The notes under the pieces were generated by a model, which saw only the letters and a program-made list of their open reading frames with translations, had not been told where the DNA came from and ran no database searches. A stretch of 64,000 bases of DNA, taken from NCBI RefSeq assembly GCF_001006305.1, contig NZ_LBHJ01000001.1, positions 186,001-250,000 of the forward strand, written 5' to 3'. The translations under genes were made by a program, and so were the position numbers. Positions 43,149 through 53,008 of this stretch are shown one piece after another. The DNA is from Silvibacterium bohemicum (GTDB lineage Bacteria > Acidobacteriota > Terriglobia > Terriglobales > Acidobacteriaceae). Position 1 is the first letter of the stretch. Each line of letters opens with the position of its first letter.

Positions 43149-44359
43149 TGTTGCTGCACCGCCATGGGCGCCTGGGCGATCTGGAAGAGCAGCGCGTCCT
43201 CGCCGGTCGGTTGAGAGCAGGTCTGTGCCGTCGATTTCTCGGTGTCGTATACCAGCTTCATCAATGTTTCTTCGAGCTGAGGATCTTCCTCCACGGCATG
43301 AATCGTCAGGCCAGGCGGGACGGCCTGCCAGCGAGTGGTCAGGGCGGCCAGTACCGGGCCGTTGGCGGTGGACGAATTTGTCGAGCAATCCGTCAGTCGC
43401 GCCCTGGCCGTGTTCACGTTGTGCAGAATGCGCTCTGCTCGGGCCCGCGTGTTCAATTCCGGGCTGGGATAGAGCGCCAGCACGTGAACGGCGTCGGCCA
43501 GCGCATTGCGGACTTCGTCGCGCTCGGCAGCTGGCCGCTCTTCCAGCTTCGGGTCATTCAGCGCACGAGTCAGGTATTGCTTGGTCAGCAGATAGCGGCC
43601 CAGAGTCGCAGAGGTACGTCCTGCGCCTTCCAAACTTTCAAGCGGCGGATGCCTGTTCAACGACAGCCTGCGATAGATTTCATACGCGCTAATCGGGTCT
43701 TCAGCTTGTTCCAGCAAGCCCGCGATGCGCAGCTTCGTGGCTGGGTCGTCCGGAGCATTGCCGGCTGCGGTGATCAGCTCGCCTCGCGCCCGGGAGTTTT
43801 CGTGCCGGTACAGCAGATACTGCGCCAGCTCCAGCCTGACGCTCAGGCGGCGCAGATATCCATCGCCGTGCCAGGTTCCATCGAGCGCTCGCTGGTAGCT
43901 TTCGATAGCCAAGGCCTCGTGGCCCTGCTTCACCGCTAGCCGCGCGAGCTGCAGGTTGATGAGCCCGTTCCCCGGCTCGGCCTCAAGCAGGGTGTTGAAG
44001 TAGGCGATGGCCTCGGTGTCGTGGCCGGCGGCAGCAAGAGCCGTTGCCAGCTCGATCTCCGTCTCCCGCTGCATCTCCGCGCGCTGTCCCTCTTCGTATT
44101 CCAGCGCAGAGCGGAGCGCCTGCACTGCCTGCTCCGGACTTCCTCTCTTCATGGCCGCCTGCCCGCGCAGAAGCCAGCGTTGGGCCAGGTCCTGTCGGTG
44201 GCTCTCAAAGGAGTTGAAGAGAAAATAGGTGAGCACGGCTAAGATCGCCGTGATGGCGAACAGGCTCGCGAGGGCCGTCACATCCCGCAGGATCAGCCTC
44301 CGCTTCTCGAACCGTTCTTCGGCTGACAGTGGGGAGCGCAGCTCAAAGACAGACATCAT
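43145..44359 (-). CDS. Membrane-anchored TPR protein, upstream of ClC channel
   Basis: 404 aa. A single N-terminal helix (VTALASLFAITAILAVLTYFLF, about residues 27-48) orients the bulk to the periplasm or cytoplasm. TPR units follow (WLLRGQAAMKRGSPEQAVQALRSALEY, EIELATALAAAGHDTEAIAYF, LQLARLAVKQGHEALAIESYQRAL). The C-terminal 100 residues contain an Arg/Ala-rich segment (ELNTRARAERILHNVNTARARL) and two late Cys. No enzymatic motif. The stop codon overlaps the ClC start (ATGA). It heads a likely four-gene transcript TPR-ClC-kinase-KdpD. Confidence 0.82.
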   Translation of the reverse strand: MMSVFELRSPLSAEERFEKRRLILRDVTALASLFAITAILAVLTYFLFNSFESHRQDLAQRWLLRGQAAMKRGSPEQAVQALRSALEYEEGQRAEMQRETEIELATALAAAGHDTEAIAYFNTLLEAEPGNGLINLQLARLAVKQGHEALAIESYQRALDGTWHGDGYLRRLSVRLELAQYLLYRHENSRARGELITAAGNAPDDPATKLRIAGLLEQAEDPISAYEIYRRLSLNRHPPLESLEGAGRTSATLGRYLLTKQYLTRALNDPKLEERPAAERDEVRNALADAVHVLALYPSPELNTRARAERILHNVNTARARLTDCSTNSSTANGPVLAALTTRWQAVPPGLTIHAVEEDPQLEETLMKLVYDTEKSTAQTCSQPTGEDALLFQIAQAPMAVQQQ

Positions 44360-44472
44360 CTATTACCTTACCGTTCTTTGGTTCTTTGCATCCATGACCA
44401 TAGGGCTGAGTTGGCCTCGGCAGCACTTAACGAGTTACGATCATCTAAAGACGTAAAGGCGCAGGCGGCTCC

Positions 44473-45327
44473 ATGACAGAAGATTTGATGGCAGATTTGG
44501 CGGCGAAGCAGGAGCGTCTTGAAAATTGCATCCGCGGGGTGGGGTGCATGATCGTCGCCTACTCCGGTGGAATCGACTCCGCCTACCTTGCTTTTTCCGC
44601 CCATCGCGTGCTGGGAGACGGCATGCTGGCGGTGATTGCCGACTCGCCATCGCTGGCACGCAGCCATTACCGCGATGCCATCGCCTTTGCCGCCGAGCAG
44701 AAGATTCCCCTCAAAACCCTGGAAACTACGGAGCTTGAGCGCGAAGCTTATGCGGTCAACGACGCCAATCGCTGCTTCCACTGCAAGGATGAGCTGTTCA
44801 CCGTCCTCGAAAAAGAGCGGGAGCGGCTGGCCTTCGACAGGGTGGCGTACGGGCTGAATCTGGATGATAAGAAGGACTTTCGCCCCGGGCAACGCGCCGC
44901 CGTGGAACATCGCATCGCGGCTCCCCTGGCCGAGGCCAGCCTGAACAAGGCCGACGTCCGCGCGCTGGCCAAGCAGGCTGGACTGGCCATCTGGGACAAA
45001 CCCGCTTCCGCCTGCCTATCTTCGAGAATTGAATATGGCCGCCGCGTGACCCCGGAAAACCTCCGCATGGTGGAAGAGGCCGAGGACGCTCTTCACGGCC
45101 TGGGCCTGAAGCGCTTCCGCGTTCGCCATCATGGAGCTGTCGCCCGCATCGAGATCGCCGAAGAAGAGCTGCCGGCTGCCCTGGACGTAAGCGTGATGCG
45201 CCGCATCTCAACAGCCGTGCGCAAGGCCGGCTTCCAATATGTCGCGATCGACTGCGACGGCTATCGCTCGGGATCGATGAACGAAGTGCTGCCCGTGGAA
45301 GTTCTCCTCCGGTCAGGGAAGAATTGA
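44473..45327 (+). CDS. larE: LarE, ATP-dependent sacrificial sulfur transferase
   Basis: 284 aa. N-terminal PP-loop YSGGIDSAYLAF near residues 30-42 adenylates the substrate. The middle has NRCFHCKDELF, and KPASACLSSRIEYGRRVT holds a conserved Cys at about residue 181, the position of the sacrificial or Fe-S-coordinating Cys in LarE. LarE donates sulfur to the pyridinium precursor in nickel-pincer nucleotide synthesis. Leads the order larE-larC-larB. Confidence 0.95.
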   Translation: MTEDLMADLAAKQERLENCIRGVGCMIVAYSGGIDSAYLAFSAHRVLGDGMLAVIADSPSLARSHYRDAIAFAAEQKIPLKTLETTELEREAYAVNDANRCFHCKDELFTVLEKERERLAFDRVAYGLNLDDKKDFRPGQRAAVEHRIAAPLAEASLNKADVRALAKQAGLAIWDKPASACLSSRIEYGRRVTPENLRMVEEAEDALHGLGLKRFRVRHHGAVARIEIAEEELPAALDVSVMRRISTAVRKAGFQYVAIDCDGYRSGSMNEVLPVEVLLRSGKN

Positions 45328-45360
45328 GCGGGAAAAATTAATCTGGAAAAAATAAAAGCT

Positions 45361-46743
45361 ATGCGTATCGGATACCTCGAATGCTTCGCCGGCATCAGCG
45401 GAGACATGCTTCTCGGCTCGCTCATTGACGCTGGCGTCGATCCTGAACTGCTGCAGCAGACCGCGAGAGCGCTCAACATCGGAGCCGAGCTGCATATCCA
45501 CCATGTGGATCGCAGCGGCATCCGGTCAACGAAGGTCGATGTTCTGGAGAACGGAAGGCTCGCGGAAGCGGCCGGCCATCATCCTCACGACCATGAGCAT
45601 GAGGAGCATTCGCACTCCCACGCCGAATCTCATTCTCATACGCACGAGCACTCTCACAGCCATTCACACACGCACGAAGGCGAGCACTCGCATACCCATA
45701 CTCATACGCATGAGCATCAAGATCACCATCACCACACTCATGGCCGGAGCTGGGCGCAGATTCGCGAGCTGATCCAACATGCTGCCTTACCCGAAGACGC
45801 GCGTGCTCTTGCGCTGACGACGTTTGCGCTGCTGGCACAGGCTGAGGGGAAGATTCACGGCATCCCCGTCGAGCAGGTTCATTTTCATGAAGTGGGTTCG
45901 GTCGACACCATTACCGACATCGCTTGCGGCGCGGTCGGCCTCTGCTCGCTGGGAGTGCAGCGCTGGCATGCCTCGGACGTCAATGTAGGGTCGGGCTTCG
46001 TCGAATGCGCGCACGGAACCTTTCCCGTTCCTGCGCCGGCGACAGCCGAGCTGCTGAAGGGCATTCCGACCTACTCTGCGGGACCAAAGAAAGAACTGGT
46101 GACGCCGACCGGCGCCGCGCTGCTGCGCGCCCTGAATTGTATTTTCGGCGAAGCCCCGAGATTTACGGCGGACGCGATCGGCTACGGAGCCGGCACGCGT
46201 AATCCCGAGCGCTTTCCGAATGTTCTTCGCCTGTCGATTGGCGAGAGCAGCGAATCGAAATTCATCGCCCCGATAAAGACCGATACCGTCACGGTTCTCG
46301 AGTGCGCCATCGACGACGCCTCGCCGCAGGTTCTGGCCCACGCCCTCGACCTGGCCATTGAAAATGGAGCGCTCGACGTGATGGCCGCGCCGGTCACCAT
46401 GAAGAAGGGACGACTGGGCACGCTGCTGACCGTGCTGGCCAAACCGGAACAAGCTGCGGAGCTCGAAGCTCTGCTCTTCCGCGAGACGACAACCTTGGGT
46501 ATTCGGCGGCGTACCGAACAGCGCTCGATCCTGGACCGCGCGTTCGTCACCGTGGACACGGCGTACGGCAAAATCCGCATCAAAGTAGCGGGTAATGGGA
46601 GCGAAACATTGAACGCCATGCCCGAGTACGAGGATTGCCGCCGCGCCGCGCGCGAACACGCGGTCGCTCTCAAGACGGTCACCGAGGCGGCTCTCCTGGC
46701 CTTTCACGAGACCCGCGCAGATCAGGAAAAAACTACCGCATGA
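45361..46743 (+). CDS. larC: LarC, nickel-inserting cyclometallase (single continuous reading frame, His-rich)
   Basis: 460 aa in one frame. N-terminus MRIGYLECFAGISGDMLLGS and the blocks FHEVGSVDTITDIACGAVGL and VECAHGTFPVPAPATAELL identify LarC; the C-terminal half (ALDVMAAPVTMKKGRLGTLL, TTLGIRRRTEQRSILDR) is complete. In Lactiplantibacillus plantarum LarC is made by ribosomal frameshifting; here no frameshift is needed. Residues ~70-128 form a His-rich insertion with 27 His by my count, likely to bind or store Ni2+. Starts 33 bp after larE; the stop overlaps the larB start. Confidence 0.95.
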   Translation: MRIGYLECFAGISGDMLLGSLIDAGVDPELLQQTARALNIGAELHIHHVDRSGIRSTKVDVLENGRLAEAAGHHPHDHEHEEHSHSHAESHSHTHEHSHSHSHTHEGEHSHTHTHTHEHQDHHHHTHGRSWAQIRELIQHAALPEDARALALTTFALLAQAEGKIHGIPVEQVHFHEVGSVDTITDIACGAVGLCSLGVQRWHASDVNVGSGFVECAHGTFPVPAPATAELLKGIPTYSAGPKKELVTPTGAALLRALNCIFGEAPRFTADAIGYGAGTRNPERFPNVLRLSIGESSESKFIAPIKTDTVTVLECAIDDASPQVLAHALDLAIENGALDVMAAPVTMKKGRLGTLLTVLAKPEQAAELEALLFRETTTLGIRRRTEQRSILDRAFVTVDTAYGKIRIKVAGNGSETLNAMPEYEDCRRAAREHAVALKTVTEAALLAFHETRADQEKTTA

Positions 46744-47501
46744 CCCGCGAAACTATCCTGCAGATGCTAGAAGGAGTACGCAGCGGAGAACTCTCCACCG
46801 CCGATGCGCTCACGCAACTCGCCAAGTTGCCGTACGAAGACGCTGGCTTCGCCAAGATCGACCATCATCGCTCGCTGCGGCTGGGATTGCCCGAGGTCAT
46901 CTACGCTGCCGGCAAGACTCCGGCGCAGGTAGCGGGAATTTTCGAGCGCATGGCTGCTGCGGGAGGCGATGTCCTAGCCACCCGCGCCAGCGCCGAGGCC
47001 TTTGCCGCGGTTCATGAGGTCGAGCCCAGGGCCACGTATCACGAGACCGCACGCGTGATCGGCATGCGCCAACAACCGCATGTCGCAGGAGTCGGACCGA
47101 TTGCCGTGGTCTGTGCAGGCACTTCGGACTTGCCGGTAGCAGAAGAGGCTGCAGTCGTCGCTGAATATCTGGGGCTTGAAGTTCACCGCGTCGTCGACGT
47201 CGGCGTGGCCGGGCTTCACCGCATTCTCTCCCAGCGCGAAGTGCTGGCCACCGCGCGCGCCGTCATCGTCTGTGCCGGCATGGAAGGCGCTCTGCCCAGC
47301 GTGGTCGGCGGGCTGGTCGCTGCGCCGGTGATCGCCGTGCCTACTTCGGTCGGCTATGGCGCGTCCTTCGGGGGCGTTGCCGCGCTGCTGGGCATGCTCA
47401 ACTCCTGCTCGCCGAACGTCACCGTCGTCAATATCGACAACGGTTTTGGAGCGGCTTACGTCGCTGCCATGATCGTCCGCAGCGGCGACCGAAAATCCTG
47501 A
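46740..47501 (+). CDS. larB: LarB, pyridinium-3,5-biscarboxylic acid mononucleotide synthase
   Basis: About 253 aa. Carboxylates and hydrolyses nicotinic acid adenine dinucleotide in the first step of nickel-pincer cofactor synthesis. The NCAIR-mutase-like C-terminal domain is visible in VGPIAVVCAGTSDLPVAEEA, GLEVHRVVDVGVAGLHRI, VIVCAGMEGALPSVVGGL and VPTSVGYGASFGGVAALLGM. ATG overlaps the larC stop by 4 bp, so translation is coupled. larA (the lactate racemase or other acceptor enzyme) is not seen downstream; the next gene is a convergent esterase. Confidence 0.94.
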   Translation: MTRETILQMLEGVRSGELSTADALTQLAKLPYEDAGFAKIDHHRSLRLGLPEVIYAAGKTPAQVAGIFERMAAAGGDVLATRASAEAFAAVHEVEPRATYHETARVIGMRQQPHVAGVGPIAVVCAGTSDLPVAEEAAVVAEYLGLEVHRVVDVGVAGLHRILSQREVLATARAVIVCAGMEGALPSVVGGLVAAPVIAVPTSVGYGASFGGVAALLGMLNSCSPNVTVVNIDNGFGAAYVAAMIVRSGDRKS

Positions 47502-47508
47502 TCCCGAT

Positions 47509-49182
47509 TTACTTCGACGGGCACGATGACGCTTTGCCGCTGGGCGGCCAGAGCTGCTCGAAGACGCGGAAGGTCGTGTCGGGCAGATCCTTTACGGTGA
47601 CCGTGTCGCCGAATTCCATGTAAGGTGTCTCGCCATTGGAACCGATGCGCGTCCACTCCGTACTTTCCATCAGCCGCGGATCGCCGGTCCGCGCGAAGTG
47701 CAGCCACGCGGTCATCATCTTGTCGGAAAGCCTGTGGTCGGTCGAGTCATAGCGCTCCGGGTGCGCATGGGTGAGGCCGAAAACATAATCGAGCTCCGCG
47801 GTGTGAAATGCGCCGGTATTTGCCTTGGCGCTCTCCGGGCCGATGCGCGTGAAGCGATAGAGAAAGGCATGTTCGGCGCGGGCGGTCTCGAAGGCTCCAT
47901 AAAGAAAGAGCGCATCGGTCACGAGATGATCCGAGGCCGCGTGAATTTTCTCCGGCACTGGTGCGGAATAGAGATCGAGAAGCTGTTTGCCGCACGGTGA
48001 GAAGGTCTGCGTGACGTACTCCTGCCACTGCTGTGCGGTTTTCGCGGGCAGGGAATTCACGAAGCTGGTGCCTTCGTCGGTGTTCGTTCCTACCAGAACG
48101 GGAATGCGCAGGCCGCGGTTCTCGGTGAAGAGGCGGGCATGCTGATCGGGCACGACGTAGCCATCGACAAAGGCCCACCATGGCGTGTCGACGACGGTTG
48201 GATTCTGCGTGTGACCTTCGGGACGCAGCCGGGCATGTCCGCTCCCACTGGGGCCAAAGAGTTTATTCGTGGCTGCCGTAGCACGCGCCATCACCTCGCC
48301 GGCAGGAAGCTGGCGCAGCTCGGCGATGGTGGGAGCGATGGCCGTTCCCACCGCCTCCATGTTGGTGAGTCCGCGATAAGGAGCATGCAATTCGGAGTCG
48401 GGCGTGAACAGGTCCGAAGGGCTTTCGAGGATCGCCTTGTCGAATGCTGGAGGCGTGTTGCCATTGCCCGCGGCAAGCGGCGAGACCAGTAGATAGCCGA
48501 TGCTGGTGGCTCCGGCGGACTCTCCAAAGACGGTGATGTTGCGCGCATCGCCGCCGAAGGCTGCAATGTTCTGGCGGACCCAGCGCAGCGCGGCGATCTG
48601 GTCCATGAGCCCGTAGTTGCCGGAGGCGTGGTGCGGCGATTCGCGCGTGAGATCGGGATGGGCGAGGAAGCCGAAGACCCCGAGGCGATAGTTGATGCTC
48701 ACCACCACGGCACCGCGCGTCGCCAGAGCGTTGCCGTTCAGTGGCGAGTCGCTGGCCGAGCCCACGACGAAGCCTCCGCCATGGATATAGACCATCACCG
48801 GAGCCGGCGCGACGGGCTTGAGAGAGGGGGTCCAGAGATTCAGCGTGAGGCAGTCTTCGCTCATGGTGCTGTGTGGAAAGTGGATGGAACCATCGACCTG
48901 GGTGCACACCGCGCCGTAGTGCGTTGCATCGCGAACCCCGTTCCAGGATGCTGGCGGCTGCGGCTCACGCCAGCGAAGATCACCAGTTGGCGGAGCGGCA
49001 TAGGGAATCGCCTTAAAGACCAGAATTGGGGAATAGGGCTGCGCGGGTATCCCGGCCAGATCGCCTTGGGCCACGCGGACGACGGTCTTCGCCTCTCCAG
49101 GAGCTTCGTCCTGAGCAGCGGCGATGGCAGGCGTAAGGAGGGAGGCGGCGGCGAGCAGATAGCTGACGAAGAGCGGTCGCAT
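47509..49182 (-). CDS. Secreted type-B carboxylesterase
   Basis: 557 aa. Signal peptide [20 protein letters not shown]. The carboxylesterase-B blocks are present: [44 protein letters not shown] (oxyanion hole) and [17 protein letters not shown] with nucleophile Ser at about residue 221; the acidic partner lies in [11 protein letters not shown] and the His in [13 protein letters not shown]. Exported to the periplasm or medium; substrate unknown (para-nitrobenzyl esterase-like). Divergent from murC with 166 bp between, convergent with larB. Confidence 0.9.
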   Translation of the reverse strand: MRPLFVSYLLAAASLLTPAIAAAQDEAPGEAKTVVRVAQGDLAGIPAQPYSPILVFKAIPYAAPPTGDLRWREPQPPASWNGVRDATHYGAVCTQVDGSIHFPHSTMSEDCLTLNLWTPSLKPVAPAPVMVYIHGGGFVVGSASDSPLNGNALATRGAVVVSINYRLGVFGFLAHPDLTRESPHHASGNYGLMDQIAALRWVRQNIAAFGGDARNITVFGESAGATSIGYLLVSPLAAGNGNTPPAFDKAILESPSDLFTPDSELHAPYRGLTNMEAVGTAIAPTIAELRQLPAGEVMARATAATNKLFGPSGSGHARLRPEGHTQNPTVVDTPWWAFVDGYVVPDQHARLFTENRGLRIPVLVGTNTDEGTSFVNSLPAKTAQQWQEYVTQTFSPCGKQLLDLYSAPVPEKIHAASDHLVTDALFLYGAFETARAEHAFLYRFTRIGPESAKANTGAFHTAELDYVFGLTHAHPERYDSTDHRLSDKMMTAWLHFARTGDPRLMESTEWTRIGSNGETPYMEFGDTVTVKDLPDTTFRVFEQLWPPSGKASSCPSK

Positions 49183-49348
49183 GGCGTTATCGGAACAATA
49201 TTACCCACGTCTCAAAATCGAGACACAGTGCACCCGGCGGGCTCCATTCACAGCAGCACTCTCGCGCTGGGCCGGATGGCGCGCAAAGCGCGCAGATCGC
49301 GGGACGCGCAGTGCCGCTGATAGAGTAACGGAAGCGATTAAACCAGTC

Positions 49349-50722
49349 ATGTTTGCAAAAGCGCAGCGCGTACATTTCATCGGCATCGGCGGCATCGGGA
49401 TGAGCGGGATCGCCGAGATCCTGCTGAACCTCGGCTACCCGGTAAGCGGGTCGGACCTGCGCCGCTCTCCGATCACCGAGCGGCTGGTCTCGCTGGGCGC
49501 GACCGTCTTCGAAGGGCACACAGCCGCCAATGTGGTGGGCTCGGGCGTGGTCGTGGCCAGCTCCGCGGTAAACGAGCGCAATCCCGAGGTGGCGGAGGCT
49601 CGCACCCGCAAGATTCCGGTGATTGCCCGCGCTGAGATGCTGGCCGAGCTGATGCGGCTAAAGTACGGCATCGCCATCGCCGGCATGCACGGTAAGACCA
49701 CGACGACTTCGATGATCGCAACGGTGCTGGCGGCCGGCGAACTCGATCCCACGGTGGTGGTTGGCGGCCGAGTCGATGCGCTGGGTTCGAATGCCCGTCT
49801 GGGAAAATCGCAGTATCTGGTGGCCGAGGCCGACGAAAGCGACCGGTCGTTCCTGAAGCTGTCGCCGATTCTGTCGGTCGTGACCAACCTGGATCGCGAG
49901 CACATGGATTGCTATCGCGATATGGCGGATGTGGAAGACGCCTTCGTCGAATTTATGGACCGTGTTCCGTTCTACGGCGCCTGCGTCGCGTGTCTGGACA
50001 ATGAGCAGTTAGCGGGCATTCTGCCGCGCGTGCGGCGCCGGGTATTCACCTACGGCGCAACATCGAAAGCCGACTACATCCTGCGTTCCTTGCCGCCTTG
50101 CGAAGGAGTGCGGTCGCGCTTCGAAGTAGTGGCGAACGGCAAGGTGATGGGCCCCTTCGATCTCTACGTTCCGGGCATGCACAATGTGTTGAATGCCACC
50201 GCCGCAGTCGCCATTGCTTCGCAACTGGAGATTGCACCTGAGGCCATTGCGCTCGGTCTGAAGAATTTCCGCGGCGTCGACCGGCGCTTTCAGATGAAGG
50301 GCTGTGTGCGCGAGGTTGCAGTTGTCGACGACTACGGGCATCATCCGACGGAGATTCGCGCGACGCTGCGTGCGGCGAAAGATTGCGGCTATCGGCATGT
50401 GCATGTCATCTTCCAGCCACACCGCTACACCCGTACGCACGATTTGATGGAAGAATTTGCCACGTCGTTCGATGACGCGGCTAGCGTCGAGATCCTCGAC
50501 ATCTATGCGGCCAGTGAGGAGCCGATCGAAGGCGTGACGGCTCAGGCGCTGGTGCGCAGGATCGGCCGCGACGGCGTCGAGTACGCGTCATCCGCTGAAG
50601 AAGCCGTCGACCGTGTTGTGGCCCGCGCGGAAGAGGGTGATGTGATCCTCACGCTAGGCGCAGGAAGCGTCTCGGGGATCGCTCCGTTGGTATTGGAGAA
50701 GCTCGCCGGGACTCGCGGCTAG
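49349..50722 (+). CDS. murC: UDP-N-acetylmuramate--L-alanine ligase
   Basis: About 457 aa. N-terminal UDP-binding domain starts [19 protein letters not shown]; the ATP loop is [14 protein letters not shown] (about residue 113); [20 protein letters not shown] and [19 protein letters not shown] are MurC blocks. It adds L-Ala to UDP-MurNAc in the cytoplasm. The upstream in-frame extension is rejected because it overlaps the promoter region of the divergent esterase. In most bacteria murC lies close to ftsQ; here 5 kb of unrelated genes lie between. Confidence 0.96.
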   Translation: MFAKAQRVHFIGIGGIGMSGIAEILLNLGYPVSGSDLRRSPITERLVSLGATVFEGHTAANVVGSGVVVASSAVNERNPEVAEARTRKIPVIARAEMLAELMRLKYGIAIAGMHGKTTTTSMIATVLAAGELDPTVVVGGRVDALGSNARLGKSQYLVAEADESDRSFLKLSPILSVVTNLDREHMDCYRDMADVEDAFVEFMDRVPFYGACVACLDNEQLAGILPRVRRRVFTYGATSKADYILRSLPPCEGVRSRFEVVANGKVMGPFDLYVPGMHNVLNATAAVAIASQLEIAPEAIALGLKNFRGVDRRFQMKGCVREVAVVDDYGHHPTEIRATLRAAKDCGYRHVHVIFQPHRYTRTHDLMEEFATSFDDAASVEILDIYAASEEPIEGVTAQALVRRIGRDGVEYASSAEEAVDRVVARAEEGDVILTLGAGSVSGIAPLVLEKLAGTRG

Positions 50723-50728
50723 GGCAGG

Positions 50729-51361
50729 TTATTCGTCCAGCTCCTTGATAGCCTTGTCCGTGGCTTCGCTCCACTGCAGAAGCGCGCGGCTGACCGCCTG
50801 GCCGTAGTGCAGAGTGGCCAGCCAATATGTTTTCTGGGCCTTCGTTGCCTGCAGGGAGAGGATGTAGTCCTCAATCCCGCCATATCTGGCGAGTTCGCCG
50901 GCAACCTGGTTGCGGAAGCTCTTGAGCAGGGCGCGCGAATCCTGTGGTTTCACGATGGCGCTGAAGAAAAGCTTCAGCAGCAGCTCATTGTCTTCCGGTC
51001 CGGGCAATGCCGGCTGCCGCAGCCACTCCTGCAACGCATGCAGCCCGTTTGCGGTAATGCTGTACAGCTGTTTCTGACGGCCTCCCGCGGTCGGAGTGCT
51101 TTTTTCTTCCCGGATGGCACCCTCCGCCAGCAGTTTTTTCAACATTGGATAGATATTGCCGTAGCTCTCGCTCCAGAAGTTCGAGGTGCTGGTCTCGATC
51201 TGTTTCTTGATGTCGTAGCCCGATTTCTTGCCCAGGCTGAGCATGCCCAGGACAGCGAAGCGGCTGGCTTTTTCGCGGCTTTGACGGGGATTTCCATCGG
51301 ATAACGGCAGCTTGGCCTCAGCGGCCGGCTTTTTAGGCGCAGATTTTTTTTCTTTTCCCAT
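50729..51361 (-). CDS. PadR-family transcriptional regulator
   Basis: About 210 aa. After a basic Lys/Pro-rich tail of roughly 30 residues comes the winged helix: FAVLGMLSLGKKSGYDIKK, FWSESYGNIYPMLKKLLAEG and RQKQLYSITANGLHAL, the PadR pattern, followed by the helical C-terminal dimerisation domain (PADR2 type). It should repress its own promoter and the divergent carotenoid oxygenase through the inverted repeat between them. An ATG three codons upstream is possible; a TATAAT-like box overlaps it, so the shorter start may be nearly leaderless. Confidence 0.88.
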   Translation of the reverse strand: MGKEKKSAPKKPAAEAKLPLSDGNPRQSREKASRFAVLGMLSLGKKSGYDIKKQIETSTSNFWSESYGNIYPMLKKLLAEGAIREEKSTPTAGGRQKQLYSITANGLHALQEWLRQPALPGPEDNELLLKLFFSAIVKPQDSRALLKSFRNQVAGELARYGGIEDYILSLQATKAQKTYWLATLHYGQAVSRALLQWSEATDKAIKELDE

Positions 51362-51372
51362 TGCCAGCATTA

Positions 51373-51413
51373 TATCGAGCTGATATATATCTATTCAATA
51401 TATCGACTCGATA
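51373..51413. promoter_or_regulatory. PadR-type operator between padR and carotenoid oxygenase genes
   Basis: Two 16-bp arms (51373-51388 and 51398-51413) are inverted copies with two mismatches, each built on TATCGAG and GATATAT. They cover the divergent promoter zone; the second arm touches the AGGAGG ribosome-binding site of the oxygenase gene. This is the expected layout for PadR control. Confidence 0.7.
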
Positions 51414-51427
51414 GGAGGGTCGACTCC

Positions 51428-52930
51428 ATGAATTCCTCTCTTCTCCATCGTCCATTGCCCACTCTCAACCGCCGTTCGCTGCTTGCCAGCCTTTCCATGC
51501 TTACTGCCGCGGGGCTGATCGAGCCGCAGCTGGTCGCCTCCGTTCTTGCTGGAGAACGCGACCTGGGCCGCCTTGCCGTGCAGGCGCCGAGCTCCGAAGG
51601 CACGTGGTCCTCGCTGCATGTCGAAGGCGCGATTCCAAAGGATTTAAACGGTACGCTCTACCGCGTCGCGCCAGGACAGAAGACAAACCATGGCGTGCAG
51701 CTGCGCCATCTCTTCGACGGCGATGCATTGCTGGTGAAGTATCAGCTGCGCGAAGGCAACGCGACAGTGAGCGCCCGCTTCGTCGAAACGCCCGAGCGTC
51801 TGGAAGAAGCCGCCACTGGAACGATGCTTTACAACGAATTTGGTACGCTCGCTCCGGCTCCCGGCAAGGGCGGCAAAAATCAACCCAGCATCAATGTGAT
51901 CCGCTGGGATGGGCGGCTGCTGGCGCTCTCCGAGGGCGGACACCCCAGCGCGGTGAACGAGCAGACGCTGGCATTTGAAGGCTATTGGGACTTCCATGGC
52001 ACGCTGCCCAAGGATATGAGCTTCACCGCACATCCCAAGTTCGATCCCGAGACCGGCGTGGGATATGCCTTCGGGACCCACAAAGGACGCGACCTTGCCC
52101 TGACCGTTTTTCGCATGGAGCTCGATGGCCGGCTGACTCAGATTGCGTCGCTTCCGCAGCCCGACTACTTCATGGTCCACGACATGCTGCTGGGCAGCGA
52201 GCACCTGGTCTTTGTCGTTCCGCCCGTGCATTACGACCTGCCGTCACTCTTCTCCGGGCGCGTCACCCCGGCGGACGCGCTGCGCTACGCGGCCAGTGAT
52301 CCGACGCGGCTAATCGTTCTGCGCAAAGACGGGACGGGCGAGCCGGTCATTCTCGAACAGCCCGCGGGCATGGTCTTTCACCACGGGAATCTGGCCGAGG
52401 CCGGCGACCTCATGACCATGGACAGCCTGCTCAGTCCCGACGCCTCGATTTTTCAACACCTCGCCGCGTGGTCGGAGAGCAATCCTCCCCAGGCGCAGCT
52501 TCCGCAACTCACGCGACTTACGCTCGACCTCAAGCAGAAGCGGGTGACCGGACGCAGCGTGATCGGCGAGGGCCAGGAGTTTCCGCGCTTCGACACGCGC
52601 ATGAGCGGCAAAGCTACGCGGCACCTTTACACGATGCAGGGCGGCGAGAACTTCACCCAGCAAACGCTGGTTCGCCACGATTTCGCCTCGGCAACCACAC
52701 AGCATGTCGATGCCGGTGCGGGGAATGCCTTCGAAGAGGCGGTGTTCGTGCCGCGGCATGGCAAATCGAGCGAGGATGACGGCTGGCTGCTGCATCAGGG
52801 TTACAGCGCCGTGCGCAACGAAACATATTTAGACATTCGCGACGCAGCTACGCTCGATCGTGCTGCGCGGGTGTGGACCGGGCAGCATTTCCCCATCGGA
52901 TTTCATGGGAATTTTTATTACGACGTGTAG
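51428..52930 (+). CDS. Exported carotenoid-oxygenase-family (RPE65-like) dioxygenase
   Basis: 500 aa. The N-terminus NRRSLLASLSMLTAAGLIEP looks like a twin-arginine signal. The seven-bladed propeller with four iron-ligand His is visible: FTAHPKFD (~201), MVHDML (~251), VFHHGN (~318) and GFHGNF (~493); ALSEGGHPSAVNEQTL is a family block. These enzymes split C=C bonds of carotenoids or stilbenes; Tat export, if real, would suit folding with Fe in the cytoplasm. AGGAGG lies eight bases before the ATG. Divergent PadR gene suggests induction by a phenolic or similar ligand. Confidence 0.88.
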   Translation: MNSSLLHRPLPTLNRRSLLASLSMLTAAGLIEPQLVASVLAGERDLGRLAVQAPSSEGTWSSLHVEGAIPKDLNGTLYRVAPGQKTNHGVQLRHLFDGDALLVKYQLREGNATVSARFVETPERLEEAATGTMLYNEFGTLAPAPGKGGKNQPSINVIRWDGRLLALSEGGHPSAVNEQTLAFEGYWDFHGTLPKDMSFTAHPKFDPETGVGYAFGTHKGRDLALTVFRMELDGRLTQIASLPQPDYFMVHDMLLGSEHLVFVVPPVHYDLPSLFSGRVTPADALRYAASDPTRLIVLRKDGTGEPVILEQPAGMVFHHGNLAEAGDLMTMDSLLSPDASIFQHLAAWSESNPPQAQLPQLTRLTLDLKQKRVTGRSVIGEGQEFPRFDTRMSGKATRHLYTMQGGENFTQQTLVRHDFASATTQHVDAGAGNAFEEAVFVPRHGKSSEDDGWLLHQGYSAVRNETYLDIRDAATLDRAARVWTGQHFPIGFHGNFYYDV

Positions 52931-53008
52931 GGCGCGTCAGGCTTCGGAGCGCGTGAACTGTTGGCACCGGCACCTGAAAATCTTCGCGAGAAAAATGCGC
53001 GAGTCACC

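Noticed and set aside
41289-43214. 641-codon open frame opposite the ClC gene
   Set aside because: Antisense shadow with low-complexity Arg/Gln content.
45361-46743. Programmed frameshift in larC as in L. plantarum
   Set aside because: The whole LarC including its C-terminal half is in one reading frame.
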